NCBI RefSeq assembly: GCF_024436055.1
Contig: NZ_JANFNH010000007.1
Coordinates: forward strand, 1-64,000
Source: Streptantibioticus rubrisoli
GTDB lineage: Bacteria > Actinomycetota > Actinomycetes > Streptomycetales > Streptomycetaceae
Direction: 5' to 3'
Length of the DNA: 64,000 nt
This document shows positions 8,631 to 17,542 of the stretch, piece after piece (position 1 is the stretch's first letter; every line of letters starts with the position of its first letter). The notes under the pieces are model-generated. The model saw only the letters and a program-made list of their open reading frames with translations. It made no database searches and was not told the origin of the DNA. The translations under genes and the position numbers were made by a program.

Positions 8631-10010
8631 ATGACCGACCTGTACGAGCTGACCGCCTGTCAACTCATCGCGGGCTACCGCTCCGGCGCGTTCTCTCCGG
8701 TGGAGGCGGTGCGCTCGGTGCTGGAGCGCGTCGAGGCGGTCAACGGCACGGTGAACGCGTTCTGCCGGGTGGACGCCGAGGGCGCGCTGGAGGCTGCCAG
8801 GGCCTCCAGGGAGCGCTGGGGGCGCGGGGAGCCCCTGGGGCTGGTGGACGGGGTGCCGACGTCGGTCAAGGACCTGCTGCCGCTGCGCGGCGCGCCGACG
8901 CTGCGCGGTTCGCGCACCGTCGACCCGGCGGGTGGCCCGTGGGACCAGGACGCGCCGTCGGTGGCCCGGCTGCGCGAGCACGGCGCGGTGTTCATCGGCA
9001 AGACGACCACCCCGGAGTTCGGCTGGAAGGGCGTCACCGATGGCCCGTTGTACGGCGTGTCCCGCAACCCGTATGACTCCGGGCGCACTTGTGGCGGCTC
9101 CAGCGGCGGCAGCGCGGCGGCGGTGGCCCTGGGCGCGGGGCCGTTGAGCCTGGGCACGGACGGCGGCGGGTCGGTGCGGATTCCCGCCGCCTTCTGCGGC
9201 GTGTTCGGGTTGAAACCCACCTACGGTCGGGTGCCGCTGTATCCGGCCAGCGTGTTCGGCACGCTGGCGCATGTGGGACCGATGACCCGCGACGCGGCCG
9301 ACGCCGCGTTGATGATGGACGTCATCAGCGCGCCTGACTGGCGGGACTGGTCCGGGCTGCCTCCTCGAACGGACGGTTTCCGAGACGAGTTGGACGGTGG
9401 GGTGGCCGGGCTGCGCATCGCGTACAGCGCTGATCTGGGCGGTGCGGTGTCGGTGGCGCCCGCGGTGGCGGCGGCGGTGCGCCGGGTGGCGGACCGGTTG
9501 TCGGAGCTGGGGGCGCGGGTGGAGGAGGCGCATCCGCCGTTCACCGACCCGGTGGAGGCGTTCCATGTGCTGTGGTTCAGTGGTGCGGCGCGGCTGGTGG
9601 AGCGACTCGACCCGGCGCAGCGGGAGTTGCTCGATCCGGGCCTGGCTCAGATCGCCGAACAGGGCGCGCGCTACAGCGCGTTGGACTACGTGCGCGCCAC
9701 CGAGGTGCGGATGGCGCTCGGCCACGCCATGGGGGGCTTCCACCGCACGTACGACCTGCTGCTGACCCCCACCGTGCCGTGCACCGCCTTCGAGGCGGGT
9801 CTGGAGGCGCCGCCGGACGCGCCCGGCCGCCGGTGGACGAGCTGGACCCCGTTCACCTACCCGTTCAACATGACCCAGCAGCCGGCCGCCACGCTGCCCT
9901 GCGGCACCGATCCCCAAGGCCTGCCCATCGGCGCCCAGTTGGTGGCCGCCCGGCACGCCGACGCCCTGGTGCTACGCGCCGCGCACGCGCTCACGCCCGC
10001 CGGAAGGTGA
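8631..10010 (+). CDS. amidase signature family hydrolase
   Basis: This 459-residue protein shows the full amidase signature: GGSSGGSAAAVALG followed by GTDGGGSVRIPAAFCG, plus the upstream lysine in PTSVKD, giving the Ser-cisSer-Lys triad. It hydrolyses a carboxamide to acid and ammonia; the substrate is unknown. ATG at 8631 is preceded by AGGAG. It follows the dehydrogenase in the same operon, and its last 20 bp overlap the convergent DUF3830 gene. AMDase-like, hydroxyacid dehydrogenase, amidase and DUF3830 genes around an Ehu-type importer suggest uptake and hydrolysis of an amide-containing acid. Confidence 0.93.
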   Translation: MTDLYELTACQLIAGYRSGAFSPVEAVRSVLERVEAVNGTVNAFCRVDAEGALEAARASRERWGRGEPLGLVDGVPTSVKDLLPLRGAPTLRGSRTVDPAGGPWDQDAPSVARLREHGAVFIGKTTTPEFGWKGVTDGPLYGVSRNPYDSGRTCGGSSGGSAAAVALGAGPLSLGTDGGGSVRIPAAFCGVFGLKPTYGRVPLYPASVFGTLAHVGPMTRDAADAALMMDVISAPDWRDWSGLPPRTDGFRDELDGGVAGLRIAYSADLGGAVSVAPAVAAAVRRVADRLSELGARVEEAHPPFTDPVEAFHVLWFSGAARLVERLDPAQRELLDPGLAQIAEQGARYSALDYVRATEVRMALGHAMGGFHRTYDLLLTPTVPCTAFEAGLEAPPDAPGRRWTSWTPFTYPFNMTQQPAATLPCGTDPQGLPIGAQLVAARHADALVLRAAHALTPAGR

Positions 10011-10524
10011 GCGTCTCCCCCAGCGCCCCGCCCCGCCACAGGTCGTGCGCCGCCGCGGCCATCCGGTCCAGCCCGTCCACCACCGTGCCCCACACAGTGC
10101 CGGGCACGAACCCGGTGTCGGCGTTCAGCAGTAGGTTGTTGCGCTCGTAGAACAGCGCCAGGTCCACGACCTGGGAAAGCCCGGCGTGCCCGGTCGCACT
10201 GCCGTAGCCGTGACTCGCCGTGCCCAGTTGGGTGTCGCTGAACGAGAAGTACATCAGGTCACCCGGGATCGGGGTGATCGTCGGGTTCTCCAGCGGTGGT
10301 TCGCCGCCCGCGAACGCGGGCAGCAGGGTGTAGATCTCGTTGCGCGCGTACTTGGCGTGGTACACGTCGCCCGCCAACGGCAGCGCGTCCCAGACCGCGG
10401 CACAGGTCAGCGGCGCGCGGTCGTCCAACAGCCGCACCCGGCAGGCCACCGCCCGCTTGGCGAGCCCGACCTCGACGAACCGTTCCGGTTCCACCAACTC
10501 CACCTCCAGCGCTGTGTCCTCCAC
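9991..10524 (-). CDS. DUF3830 family (cyclophilin-like) protein
   Basis: This 177-residue protein matches the DUF3830 pattern: VAWDALPL-like AAVWDALPLAGDVYHAKYARNEIY, then IPGDLMYFSF and GTVWGTVVDGLD. The fold is cyclophilin-like, and no reaction is established. GTG at 10524 is preceded by GGAAGG. It is convergent with the amidase (20-bp overlap). In my knowledge of actinomycete genomes such genes keep company with amidases, Asp/Glu racemase-like proteins and Ehu-type transporters, as here, so it is likely part of the same catabolic unit. Confidence 0.8.
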   Translation of the reverse strand: MEDTALEVELVEPERFVEVGLAKRAVACRVRLLDDRAPLTCAAVWDALPLAGDVYHAKYARNEIYTLLPAFAGGEPPLENPTITPIPGDLMYFSFSDTQLGTASHGYGSATGHAGLSQVVDLALFYERNNLLLNADTGFVPGTVWGTVVDGLDRMAAAAHDLWRGGALGETLTFRRA

Positions 10525-10671
10525 ACCGCCTTCCCCCGCACGAGCGACCCCAAAGCTCGCTTCGGTGACCGATAAGTGATGGTTGTAGTTGAACTATGAC
10601 CTATATGGCTATCAGGTAGGTTCGAAGGAGACCACTTCACCAACAGCGACCAGCAGGAGCAGCGCCCCTTC

Positions 10672-11505
10672 ATGAGCAGCAGGAACAGTTGGCAGAACAA
10701 GCAGTCGGCACGTGAGCGGCTGAAGACCGAGCGGGCGCGTCAGGCGCGCCGGTCCAAGCTGCGCCGCCGCCTCGGCATCGGCGCGGTCGCCGTCGCGGCG
10801 ATGGTCGCGGCCGCCGCGGGCGTGGTGTTCGCCAGCTCGGCCTCCGGCTCCGACGAGCACGACGACTGGGCCCGAATCCCCGCCGACGCCGCGGCGAAGC
10901 CGCTGAAGACGCCGCGCAACGTGGCCGCCGACGGCATCACCGTCCCGTATGGCGATCCGCGCAACGGCAGGGTGCTGGCGGTCTACGAGGACCCGCGCTG
11001 CCCGATCTGCAAGATGTTCGAGCAGGCCGACGGCGACGAGGTGCGCGCGCTCGCCGACCAGGGCAAGTACCGCATCGAGTACCACACCGCCACGTTCCTG
11101 GACCGCACCGAGGACGAGCACGGCTCCAAGACCGCGCTCGCCGCCCTCGGCGCCGCGCTCGACCAGGGCGGAGTGCCGAAGTACCTGGCGTACAAGAAGG
11201 TGCTCTTCGAGAACCAGCCCGAAGAGGCGACCGACCGCTTCGCCGACACCAACTACCTGCTGGACCTGGCCGCGAAGGTGCCGGGCCTGAAGACCCCGGC
11301 GTTCGAGCGCGAGGTCCGTGAGGGAACGTTCATCCCGTGGGCGGTGAAGACCGGCAAGGCCTTCAACAACGCCAAGGGCCGCGACGGCAAGCCGATCGGC
11401 GGCACCCCGTCGGTACTGCTGGGCGGCGCACGGCTGAACGTGCTGACCCAGACCGGACCGGTGTCCCCCAAGGACTTCGCGGCCGAGGTCGAACGCGCGC
11501 GCTGA
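10672..11505 (+). CDS. membrane-anchored DsbA/thioredoxin-fold protein
   Basis: The 277-residue protein has a basic N-terminus, one membrane segment (about residues 36-55) and an extracytoplasmic thioredoxin-fold domain of the DsbA type with a CPIC active site (DPRCPICKMFE). A cis-proline loop GGTPSVLLGG lies near the end. It probably oxidises or isomerises disulfides in exported proteins. ATG at 10672 has only a distant GGAG. A strong terminator follows, so it is transcribed apart from the ehu operon. Its place inside the catabolic block is probably incidental. Confidence 0.88.
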   Translation: MSSRNSWQNKQSARERLKTERARQARRSKLRRRLGIGAVAVAAMVAAAAGVVFASSASGSDEHDDWARIPADAAAKPLKTPRNVAADGITVPYGDPRNGRVLAVYEDPRCPICKMFEQADGDEVRALADQGKYRIEYHTATFLDRTEDEHGSKTALAALGAALDQGGVPKYLAYKKVLFENQPEEATDRFADTNYLLDLAAKVPGLKTPAFEREVREGTFIPWAVKTGKAFNNAKGRDGKPIGGTPSVLLGGARLNVLTQTGPVSPKDFAAEVERAR

Positions 11506-11519
11506 CCGCCGCCGTCCGG

Positions 11520-11552
11520 CCAACCCGTGACCGGCGCACGGTCACGGGTTGG
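11520..11552 (+). terminator. rho-independent terminator after the DsbA-like gene
   Basis: A perfect 13-bp stem (CCAACCCGTGACC / GGTCACGGGTTGG) with a 7-nt loop is followed by TTTC, 15 bp after the stop codon. Confidence 0.8.
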
Positions 11553-11649
11553 TTTCGGCGCTCATACCCTCCGCGAGCCCGGGTAGCCGCGCGGCCATGA
11601 CGCGCGCCACCTCGTCAGGGCGCGATGGCACAACCGCGCCTGGAGGAGC

Positions 11650-12555
11650 ATGAGTTACCAACAGCACACCCATCGCGCCACCACCCCCGGGCTCACCAGA
11701 CGCGGCCTGCTCGGCGCCCTGGGCCTGACCGCGCTGGCCACCGGATGCAGCCGGGTGTCCACCGCCGACGCCACCGACGGCGGCAACCTGCTGGAGCGGC
11801 TGCGCGAACAGGGCACCGTGCGGCTGGGGATAGCGGGCGAGATCCCGTTCGCGTACATCGACCGCGACGGCCGGCTGACCGGCGAGGCACCGACCGTCGC
11901 CAAGGCCATCTTCACCAGACTCGGGGTGCCGCACACCCAGCCGGTGCCCATCGACTTCGGTTCGCTCATCCCCGGGCTGCGCTCGAACCAGTTCGACGTC
12001 ATCGCGGCCGGGATGTTCATCAACCCCACCCGCTGCGCGCAGGTGCTCTTCTCCGACCCGGACTACCAGGTGCAAGAAGCACTGATCGTCCCCAGGGGCA
12101 ATCCGAAGAAGCTGCGCACCTATGCGGACATCGCCAGGACAGGCGCCTCCATGGGAGTGGCCACCGGCGGCATCGAGATTCAGTACGCGAAAAGCTACGG
12201 CGTTCCCAGCGGCAAGATTGCCATCTACAACGACCAGCTCAGCGGCCTGGAGGGAATCGAGGCCGGTCGTATGGACTGCTTCGCCGGAACCAGTCTGACG
12301 CTGCGCAATCTGCTGGCTACCGGAAGTCATCCGAAAGTGGAGATGACCGAGCCGTTCATTCCGGTGGTCGGCGGCAAGAAGCAGTACGGCGCGGGCGGTT
12401 ATGGATTCAGGCCCGGCGAGACCCGGTTGCGCGACGCGTTCAATTCCCAGCTGCACCGGCTGCGTGACAGCGGTGAACTCCTCCGGCTGATCCGGCCGTT
12501 CGGCTTCACCGAGACCGAGTCGACCACGCTCACCGCGAGGGAGTTGTGCGGCTGA
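11650..12555 (+). CDS. ehuB: Ehu-type polar amino acid ABC transporter substrate-binding lipoprotein
   Basis: This 301-residue binding protein has a twin-arginine lipoprotein signal (TRRGLLGALGLTALATGC), so it is probably exported by Tat and lipidated at Cys33. The mature part is a family 3 solute-binding fold (VRLGIAGEIPFAYIDRDGRLTGEAP). It begins a four-gene operon with two permeases and an ATPase in the EhuBCDA order known for ectoine/hydroxyectoine uptake. In this context the ligand may instead be a compound handled by the neighbouring amidase, DUF3830 and isomerases. The start has a GGAGG-like signal (cctggaggagc). Confidence 0.9.
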   Translation: MSYQQHTHRATTPGLTRRGLLGALGLTALATGCSRVSTADATDGGNLLERLREQGTVRLGIAGEIPFAYIDRDGRLTGEAPTVAKAIFTRLGVPHTQPVPIDFGSLIPGLRSNQFDVIAAGMFINPTRCAQVLFSDPDYQVQEALIVPRGNPKKLRTYADIARTGASMGVATGGIEIQYAKSYGVPSGKIAIYNDQLSGLEGIEAGRMDCFAGTSLTLRNLLATGSHPKVEMTEPFIPVVGGKKQYGAGGYGFRPGETRLRDAFNSQLHRLRDSGELLRLIRPFGFTETESTTLTARELCG

Positions 12556-13286
12556 TGACCACCGGACTGTGGGAACTGCTCTTCAAGGGCCTGTGGGTCA
12601 CCGTCCAACTCACCGTGTTCAGCGCCGCGTTGGCGGGTGTCATCGCCTTCGCGGCGGGGCTCGCCCGGCTGTCCCGGTTCTGGATCGTGCGCTTCGTCGC
12701 CGGTGCCTACGTCGAGTTCTTCCGCGGCACCTCCGCGCTGGTGCTGATGTTCTGGCTGTTCTTCGCGCTGCCGCTGCTGGGCTGGCAGTTGGCCGCGCTG
12801 TGGGCGGGCACGCTGGCGCTCGGGCTGTCCTACGGCGCGTACGGCTCAGAGGTGGTGCGCGGGGCGATCCGCGCGGTTCCGGTGGCGCAGCGGGAGGCGG
12901 CGATCGCGTTGAGCTTCACACCGTGGCAGCGGATGCGGCTGGTGATCCTGCCGCAGGCGGTTCCGGAGATGGTGCCGCCGTTCTGCAACCTGCTGATCGA
13001 ACTGCTCAAGGGCACCGCGCTCGCCTCGATCCTGGGCATCGGTGAACTCGCCTTCGGCGCCCAGTTGGTGCGGCTGGCGACCGGGCAGAGCGCCGAGGTG
13101 TACGGGATCATCCTGGCGATGTACTTCGTGGTCGCGTTCGTGATCACCCGCGGCATGCGGCTGCTGGAACGGCGCGCCAAGGCCTCGGTCGGCCGGGTGC
13201 CGCGACCCGATCTGACCAGCGCCAAACGGGTACCGCCAGGAGCGGTCGACACCGGAGTGGGCACGGTCGGGGGTGGTTCGCGATGA
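12555..13286 (+). CDS. ehuC: Ehu-type ABC transporter permease 1
   Basis: This 243-residue polar amino acid permease (HisM family) has several hydrophobic segments and the EAA-type loop QREAAIALSFTPWQRMRLVILPQA that docks with the ATPase. The ATG at 12555 overlaps the ehuB stop (TGATG) and has GAGGGAG about 10 nt upstream; a GTG at 12546 is too close to that signal. It ends overlapping ehuD. It should pair with EhuD to form the membrane channel. Confidence 0.9.
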   Translation: MTTGLWELLFKGLWVTVQLTVFSAALAGVIAFAAGLARLSRFWIVRFVAGAYVEFFRGTSALVLMFWLFFALPLLGWQLAALWAGTLALGLSYGAYGSEVVRGAIRAVPVAQREAAIALSFTPWQRMRLVILPQAVPEMVPPFCNLLIELLKGTALASILGIGELAFGAQLVRLATGQSAEVYGIILAMYFVVAFVITRGMRLLERRAKASVGRVPRPDLTSAKRVPPGAVDTGVGTVGGGSR

Positions 13287-13936
13287 GGACCTGGGACTGG
13301 TCGTACACCGGACACGTACTGCCCGACCTGCTGCGCGGACTGCTGGTCACCCTGGAGGCCACCGCGCTGGGTTCTGTCCTGGCCTTCGCGCTGGGACTGG
13401 TGTGGGCGCTGGCGTTCCGCGCGCCGACCCGCTGGGTGCGCTGGCCGGTGGGCGCGGTGGTGGAGTTCGTCCGCAACACCCCGCTGCTGGTGCAGTTGTT
13501 CTTCCTCTTCTACGTGCTGCCCACCACCGGACTCACCTTCTCGCCGCTGACCACCGGGGTGATCGGGCTCGGGCTGCACTACTCGACCTACACCGCCGAG
13601 GTGTACCGGGCCGGGATCGACGGGGTGCCGCCCGGGCAGTGGGAGGCGGCGACCGCGCTCAGCCTGCCGCGCCGCCGCACCTGGACCGCGGTGATCCTGC
13701 CGCAGGCGATCCGCCGGGTGGTTCCGGCGCTCGGCAACTACGTCATCGCGATGTTCAAGGACACCCCGATGCTCGCCGCCATCACCGTGCTGGACATGCT
13801 CAAGCAGGCCGAGGAGGCGGGCGCGGAGTCCTTCCGCTACACCGAGCCGATCACCGTGGTCGGCCTGCTGTTCGTGCTGATCGCGTACCCCACGTCCCTA
13901 CTGATGCGAGCCCTGGAGCGCCGTCTTGGCAACTGA
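13283..13936 (+). CDS. ehuD: Ehu-type ABC transporter permease 2
   Basis: This 217-residue permease of the same family shows the EAA-type loop GQWEAATALSLPRRRTWTAVILPQA and the opening segment EFVRNTPLLVQLFFLFYVLP. Its ATG overlaps the ehuC stop by 4 nt (ATGA), indicating translational coupling. It forms the heterodimeric pore with EhuC. Confidence 0.9.
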   Translation: MRTWDWSYTGHVLPDLLRGLLVTLEATALGSVLAFALGLVWALAFRAPTRWVRWPVGAVVEFVRNTPLLVQLFFLFYVLPTTGLTFSPLTTGVIGLGLHYSTYTAEVYRAGIDGVPPGQWEAATALSLPRRRTWTAVILPQAIRRVVPALGNYVIAMFKDTPMLAAITVLDMLKQAEEAGAESFRYTEPITVVGLLFVLIAYPTSLLMRALERRLGN

Positions 13937-14675
13937 GATCCCCCACCAGACCACGTCCGACGCCGAGTTGGTCCGCTTCGAGCAGGTCACCAAGCGCTTC
14001 GGCGACACCACCGTCCTGGACCGGCTGGACTTCAGCGTCGAGCAGGGCAAGCACGTCACCCTGATCGGCCCGTCCGGCTCCGGCAAGACCACCATCCTGC
14101 GGCTGCTGATGACGCTGCTCACCCCGGACGAGGGGCGCATCCTGGTCGGCGGGCGACCGCTCGACAAGGAGGTGCGCAAGGGCATCGGCATGGTCTTCCA
14201 GCAGTTCAACCTGTTCCCCAACATGCGGGTGCTGCGGAATGTCACCGAAGCGCCGGTGCACGTCCTCGGACTGAGCAAGGATGAGGCCGTGGAGCGCGCG
14301 AAGGGCCTGCTGGAGATGGTGGGCCTCGGTGACAAGCTGGACGCCTATCCGACGCAGTTGTCCGGCGGGCAGCAGCAGCGGGTGGCGATCGCGCGTGCGC
14401 TGGCGATGCGGCCGCGGGTGCTGCTGTTGGACGAGGTCACGTCCGCGCTCGACCCGGAGCTGGTGGCCGGGGTGCTGGACGTGCTGCGGGACATCGCGCG
14501 CAGCACGGACATCACCATGCTGTGTGTGACGCACGAGATGAACTTCGCACGGGACATCTCCGACCGGGTTCTGATGTTTGACGCGGGACGGGTGATTGAG
14601 TCCGGTCCACCGGAGCGGATTTTCGGCGCGCCGGAACACGAACGCACCCGGGAATTCCTCAGCGCGGTCCGCTGA
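13926..14675 (+). CDS. ehuA: Ehu-type ABC transporter ATP-binding protein
   Basis: This 249-residue ATPase shows Walker A GPSGSGKTT, a Q-loop (VFQQFNLFPNM), signature LSGGQQQR and Walker B VLLLDEVTSALDPE. TTG at 13926 overlaps the 3' end of ehuD by 11 nt and is preceded by TGGAGCG. It energises import through EhuC-EhuD. No gene lies between its stop and the IclR regulator 284 bp downstream; that gap holds nothing I can assign. Confidence 0.92.
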   Translation: MATEIPHQTTSDAELVRFEQVTKRFGDTTVLDRLDFSVEQGKHVTLIGPSGSGKTTILRLLMTLLTPDEGRILVGGRPLDKEVRKGIGMVFQQFNLFPNMRVLRNVTEAPVHVLGLSKDEAVERAKGLLEMVGLGDKLDAYPTQLSGGQQQRVAIARALAMRPRVLLLDEVTSALDPELVAGVLDVLRDIARSTDITMLCVTHEMNFARDISDRVLMFDAGRVIESGPPERIFGAPEHERTREFLSAVR

Positions 14676-14959
14676 ACTGGCCGAATACCACGGTTATCCG
14701 ATGGGTGCCCATCAGGTGCCCGGGATAATCCAACGGACCGTACCAGGATCGTTCCTGACTCAGGCATATGCCAACGTGATACGTGCCTGCATATACCCGC
14801 GAGAACCCTCATCGAAGTGCGCAACCAGGGCTCTTGGCACTCCGGTTGGGGCTATCGTGGAAGCCGGTCCGGTGCCGGGACCCGGTCCGCCGATCTCCTC
14901 GGCCGGTGCCCGGCGGCCGCGACCATGACGCAAGCGGTCATACCTGCGAGGGGGACACC

Positions 14960-15718
14960 GTGTCGCTGGAGCACCGACAAACCGCGCCGGCCTACGCCGC
15001 GGTCCAGTACGCGATGCGCGTACTGGCGACCGTGGACCGCCATGGCCGCGGCGTGACGGCCGACCAGCTGTCCCGTGACATAAGCGTGCCCGTCGACTAT
15101 CTGGCCCCGCTGCTTTCCATGCTGAAGAACGAGGGCTACCTCGATCTTCAACCGGATGGCGCCTACGTGGTCGGCGAGTCGGCTGTCCTGCTCGGTAGCA
15201 GCACCCGGCAGCGCGCCCTGGGCGACAAGCTCAAGGCGATCCTGAGCAGGTTGCGCGACGAGGTCGGCGCGGCGGTGTACTTCAGCCGCTACGACGACGG
15301 CGAGGTGCGGATCGTCGACTACGCGGACGGCCCGAGTGCGCCCAAGGTCAACGAGTGGGTGGACTTCCGCGACGCCGCGCACGCCAGCGCCGTCGGCAAG
15401 TGCCTGCTCACCCAACTCGACGTGGACGGCCGCCGGGACCATGTCTCGCGGCACAAGGTGGCCCGCTTCACCTCGAAGACGATCACCAACGAGCGGGTGC
15501 TGTTCACCACGTTGGACAGCCATCCCTCCACCGTGCCCACGCTGGACCTGCAGGAGTACGCGGTCGGCACGGTGTGCGCCGCGGTGCCGATCAGCGTCGG
15601 CGCGGCGGTCGGTTGCCTCGCCGTCTCGATGCCGCTGGAGCGGGCCCACCATCTGCGCAAGGCGGCCGACACGCTCAACAAGCGTGCCGCGCCGGTGCTG
15701 TTGTCGCTGACGCTCTAA
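14960..15718 (+). CDS. IclR family transcriptional regulator
   Basis: This 252-residue regulator has an N-terminal winged helix (about residues 10-75: VTADQLSRDISVPVDYLAPLLSMLKNEGYL) and a C-terminal IclR effector domain (SAVGKCLLTQL, then EYAVGTVCAAVPI and GCLAVSMP). GTG at 14960 follows GAGGGGG. IclR proteins bind small organic acids and control catabolic operons. Its position directly after ehuBCDA makes that importer and the amidase block its likely targets. Confidence 0.88.
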   Translation: MSLEHRQTAPAYAAVQYAMRVLATVDRHGRGVTADQLSRDISVPVDYLAPLLSMLKNEGYLDLQPDGAYVVGESAVLLGSSTRQRALGDKLKAILSRLRDEVGAAVYFSRYDDGEVRIVDYADGPSAPKVNEWVDFRDAAHASAVGKCLLTQLDVDGRRDHVSRHKVARFTSKTITNERVLFTTLDSHPSTVPTLDLQEYAVGTVCAAVPISVGAAVGCLAVSMPLERAHHLRKAADTLNKRAAPVLLSLTL

Positions 15719-15723
15719 CGCGT

Positions 15724-15754
15724 GTGACGGACCAGGCGGCGCCTGGTCCGTCAC
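15724..15754 (+). terminator. terminator after the IclR gene
   Basis: A perfect 14-bp stem (GTGACGGACCAGGC / GCCTGGTCCGTCAC) with a 3-nt loop starts 5 bp after the stop. No T-run follows; the family 1 repeat abuts it. Confidence 0.7.
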
Positions 15755-15840
15755 CTGAAGGGGCGCGGGGCTGTGTTCATGTGCGGCTCCGCCACCTGGG
15801 CGCGACCAGCCACTACGGCGCCGCAGACGACCGACGGCAG
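15754..15840 (-). repeat. dispersed 3'-end repeat family 1, copy A
   Basis: Read along the IclR gene it begins cctgaaggggcgcgggg, then tgttcatgtgcggctccgcc, then gcgaccagccactacgg. The same sequence recurs at 25,964, 36,371, 42,128 and 45,063. As in the other copies it follows a stop codon, in the sense orientation of that gene. Confidence 0.85.
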
Positions 15841-15864
15841 ATCCCCGCGCCCCCAGCGGAGCGG

Positions 15865-17076
15865 CTAGCAGGGGCCTTCGTCCTGCCAGACGCCCGAGCC
15901 GCCGGTGGAGGGCGCCTCGCCCTGCGTCCACCACTTGGCCTTCCAGGTGTGGCCGTTGTACGTCACCTCGTCACCGCCGACGTAGACCGCGCTGCCGCTG
16001 TACGCGGGCGCGCTGCACGGGCCGGTGGTCGGCGGAGTGGGGGTGGAGGTGGGCGGAGTGGAACCGGCGAACCTCACCGAGTACTTGGTGAAGTCGTACG
16101 CGCCCTGCGGAACGCTGCTGCACGTTCCCGACGTCGTGCCGTTGTTGTCTGGTGGAGAGCACTGCCGGTCCCGGTTGACCGACCAGAAGGTGTAGCGCGC
16201 CATGTGGTGGCTGGTCGCGTAGTCCAGCACCGTCTGGAAGTCGGACTGGGAGAAGAACTCGCCGCTGTCACTGCGTCCGTTCATCTGCGAGACGCCCTCG
16301 TGCGCGTACGCGGTGGCCGCGTCCCAGCCGAACGTCGACTGCAGTACGGAGTTGAAGTTGGTCAGCGCGCTGGTCTGCGCCGCCGCGCCGTTGAAACCTC
16401 CGTCGAACGGCATGATGGAGAAGTTGTTCGGGGTGAATCCCTGGGACTTGGCCTCGTTGAGCATCTGCTTGCCGAACCAGCCGGTGCCGTCCGCGGTGCC
16501 CGCGGTGGTCACCGAGATGTAGATACCGGGGTTCTGCTGCTGGAGGATCTTGGCGGCGCCGATCTCGTTGTGGATGGCGGCGGAGTTCTCGTACTCCGGC
16601 TCCTCCAGGTCGAAGTCGATCGCCTTCAGCCCGTACTTGTCGATCACCTGCTGGTAGGCGGCCGCGGTGGCCTGCGGTGTGCCGCAGGTCTGACCGAGCT
16701 TGGTGCCGCCGTAGCCGCCGACGGAGACGGAGACATCGCCGCCCTTGCCGCGGATCTGCGAGATCACGTTCGCCACCGCGGTGTCCGAGGAGACCGCGGT
16801 GGTGCCGCCCCAGGTGGCCGAGCAGCCCCCGCCGTTCGGCGCGAGGACGAACGCCAGTTGGAAGGCCTTGAGCCCGGTGGCGTCCATCACGGCGCCCGGG
16901 TCCGGAGGGTTGTTGTCCAGCGGCATCAGGTACGGCGCCGCCGCGTACCAGTTGGCGCCGACCCCACCGGTGTCGGCCGGGGCGGCGTGGCTGGTGGCCG
17001 CCAGGGTGGTCAGGGCACCGATGGCGAGGGCGGCCGCCGAGACGGCGGCGGCCAGGGTCTTGAGTCTGTTGGGCAC
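15865..17076 (-). CDS. secreted GH18 chitinase with C-terminal CBM5/12
   Basis: This 403-residue enzyme has a signal peptide (ending near TSHA) and a GH18 domain of the ChiC/ChiD-like type with the motif AIDFDLEEPE, in which the last acidic pair supplies the catalytic glutamate. A short PT linker and a C-terminal chitin-binding module (VTYNGHTWKAKWWTQGE) follow; the module is close to that of the first chitinase. GTG at 17076 follows GGAGGG. A dre-like palindrome lies about 30 bp upstream. The two enzymes are different GH18 subtypes with the same binding module and probably the same GlcNAc-linked regulation. Confidence 0.94.
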   Translation of the reverse strand: MPNRLKTLAAAVSAAALAIGALTTLAATSHAAPADTGGVGANWYAAAPYLMPLDNNPPDPGAVMDATGLKAFQLAFVLAPNGGGCSATWGGTTAVSSDTAVANVISQIRGKGGDVSVSVGGYGGTKLGQTCGTPQATAAAYQQVIDKYGLKAIDFDLEEPEYENSAAIHNEIGAAKILQQQNPGIYISVTTAGTADGTGWFGKQMLNEAKSQGFTPNNFSIMPFDGGFNGAAAQTSALTNFNSVLQSTFGWDAATAYAHEGVSQMNGRSDSGEFFSQSDFQTVLDYATSHHMARYTFWSVNRDRQCSPPDNNGTTSGTCSSVPQGAYDFTKYSVRFAGSTPPTSTPTPPTTGPCSAPAYSGSAVYVGGDEVTYNGHTWKAKWWTQGEAPSTGGSGVWQDEGPC

Positions 17077-17102
17077 AGTGCGCCCTCCTGTGGGGGTGGA
17101 GG

Positions 17103-17116
17103 TTGGTACAGACCAA
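17103..17116 (-). promoter_or_regulatory. DasR-type (dre) operator of the second chitinase
   Basis: ttggtacagaccaa matches the dre core with a mismatch in the centre. A half-site (agactggtca) lies about 40 bp further upstream near 17,157. Confidence 0.65.
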
Positions 17117-17205
17117 TGCCCCACAGCGTGGACCCCGTGACGCGATCACGTCAATAGACTGGTCATGAGCATCCTTCTGGATCCGGTAGAGTTTCTGTCG
17201 AGCGA

Positions 17206-17278
<73 letters not shown>

Positions 17279-17282
17279 CAAC

Positions 17283-17308
17283 GGCCCCACATGCTTGCAT
17301 GTGGGGCC
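17283..17308 (+). terminator. terminator between the two tRNA-Lys genes
   Basis: A near-perfect 12-bp palindrome (GGCCCCACATGC tt GCATGTGGGGCC) starts 4 bp after the tRNA. Confidence 0.75.
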
Positions 17309-17423
17309 CATCACGTTTGGCGGTGCGCGCACGGGGGCGCGAGCCCTTCGCGGGGGCTTCACCCCGCACCCGCGGCTGGTCACCGCCCCCCTCCGCCATC
17401 AGGTAATATTTCCCCGTCGGTGA

Positions 17424-17496
<73 letters not shown>

Positions 17497-17517
17497 CCAT
17501 TCACTCAGGTCACACAG

Positions 17518-17542
17518 GCCCCTCGCGTCCAACGCGAGGGGC
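17518..17542. terminator. terminator shared by tRNA-Lys copy 2 and the exporter operon
   Basis: A perfect 11-bp stem (GCCCCTCGCGT / ACGCGAGGGGC) with a 3-nt loop sits between the tRNA and the convergent ABC permease gene. Confidence 0.75.

Noticed and set aside
11650-14675. Calling the transporter a proven ectoine importer
   Set aside because: The order matches EhuBCDA, but no ectoine catabolic enzymes are present, so only the transporter type is claimed.
15355-17157. 600-codon plus-strand frame opposite chitinase 2
   Set aside because: Val/Gly/Arg-rich shadow of the GH18 gene with no family resemblance.
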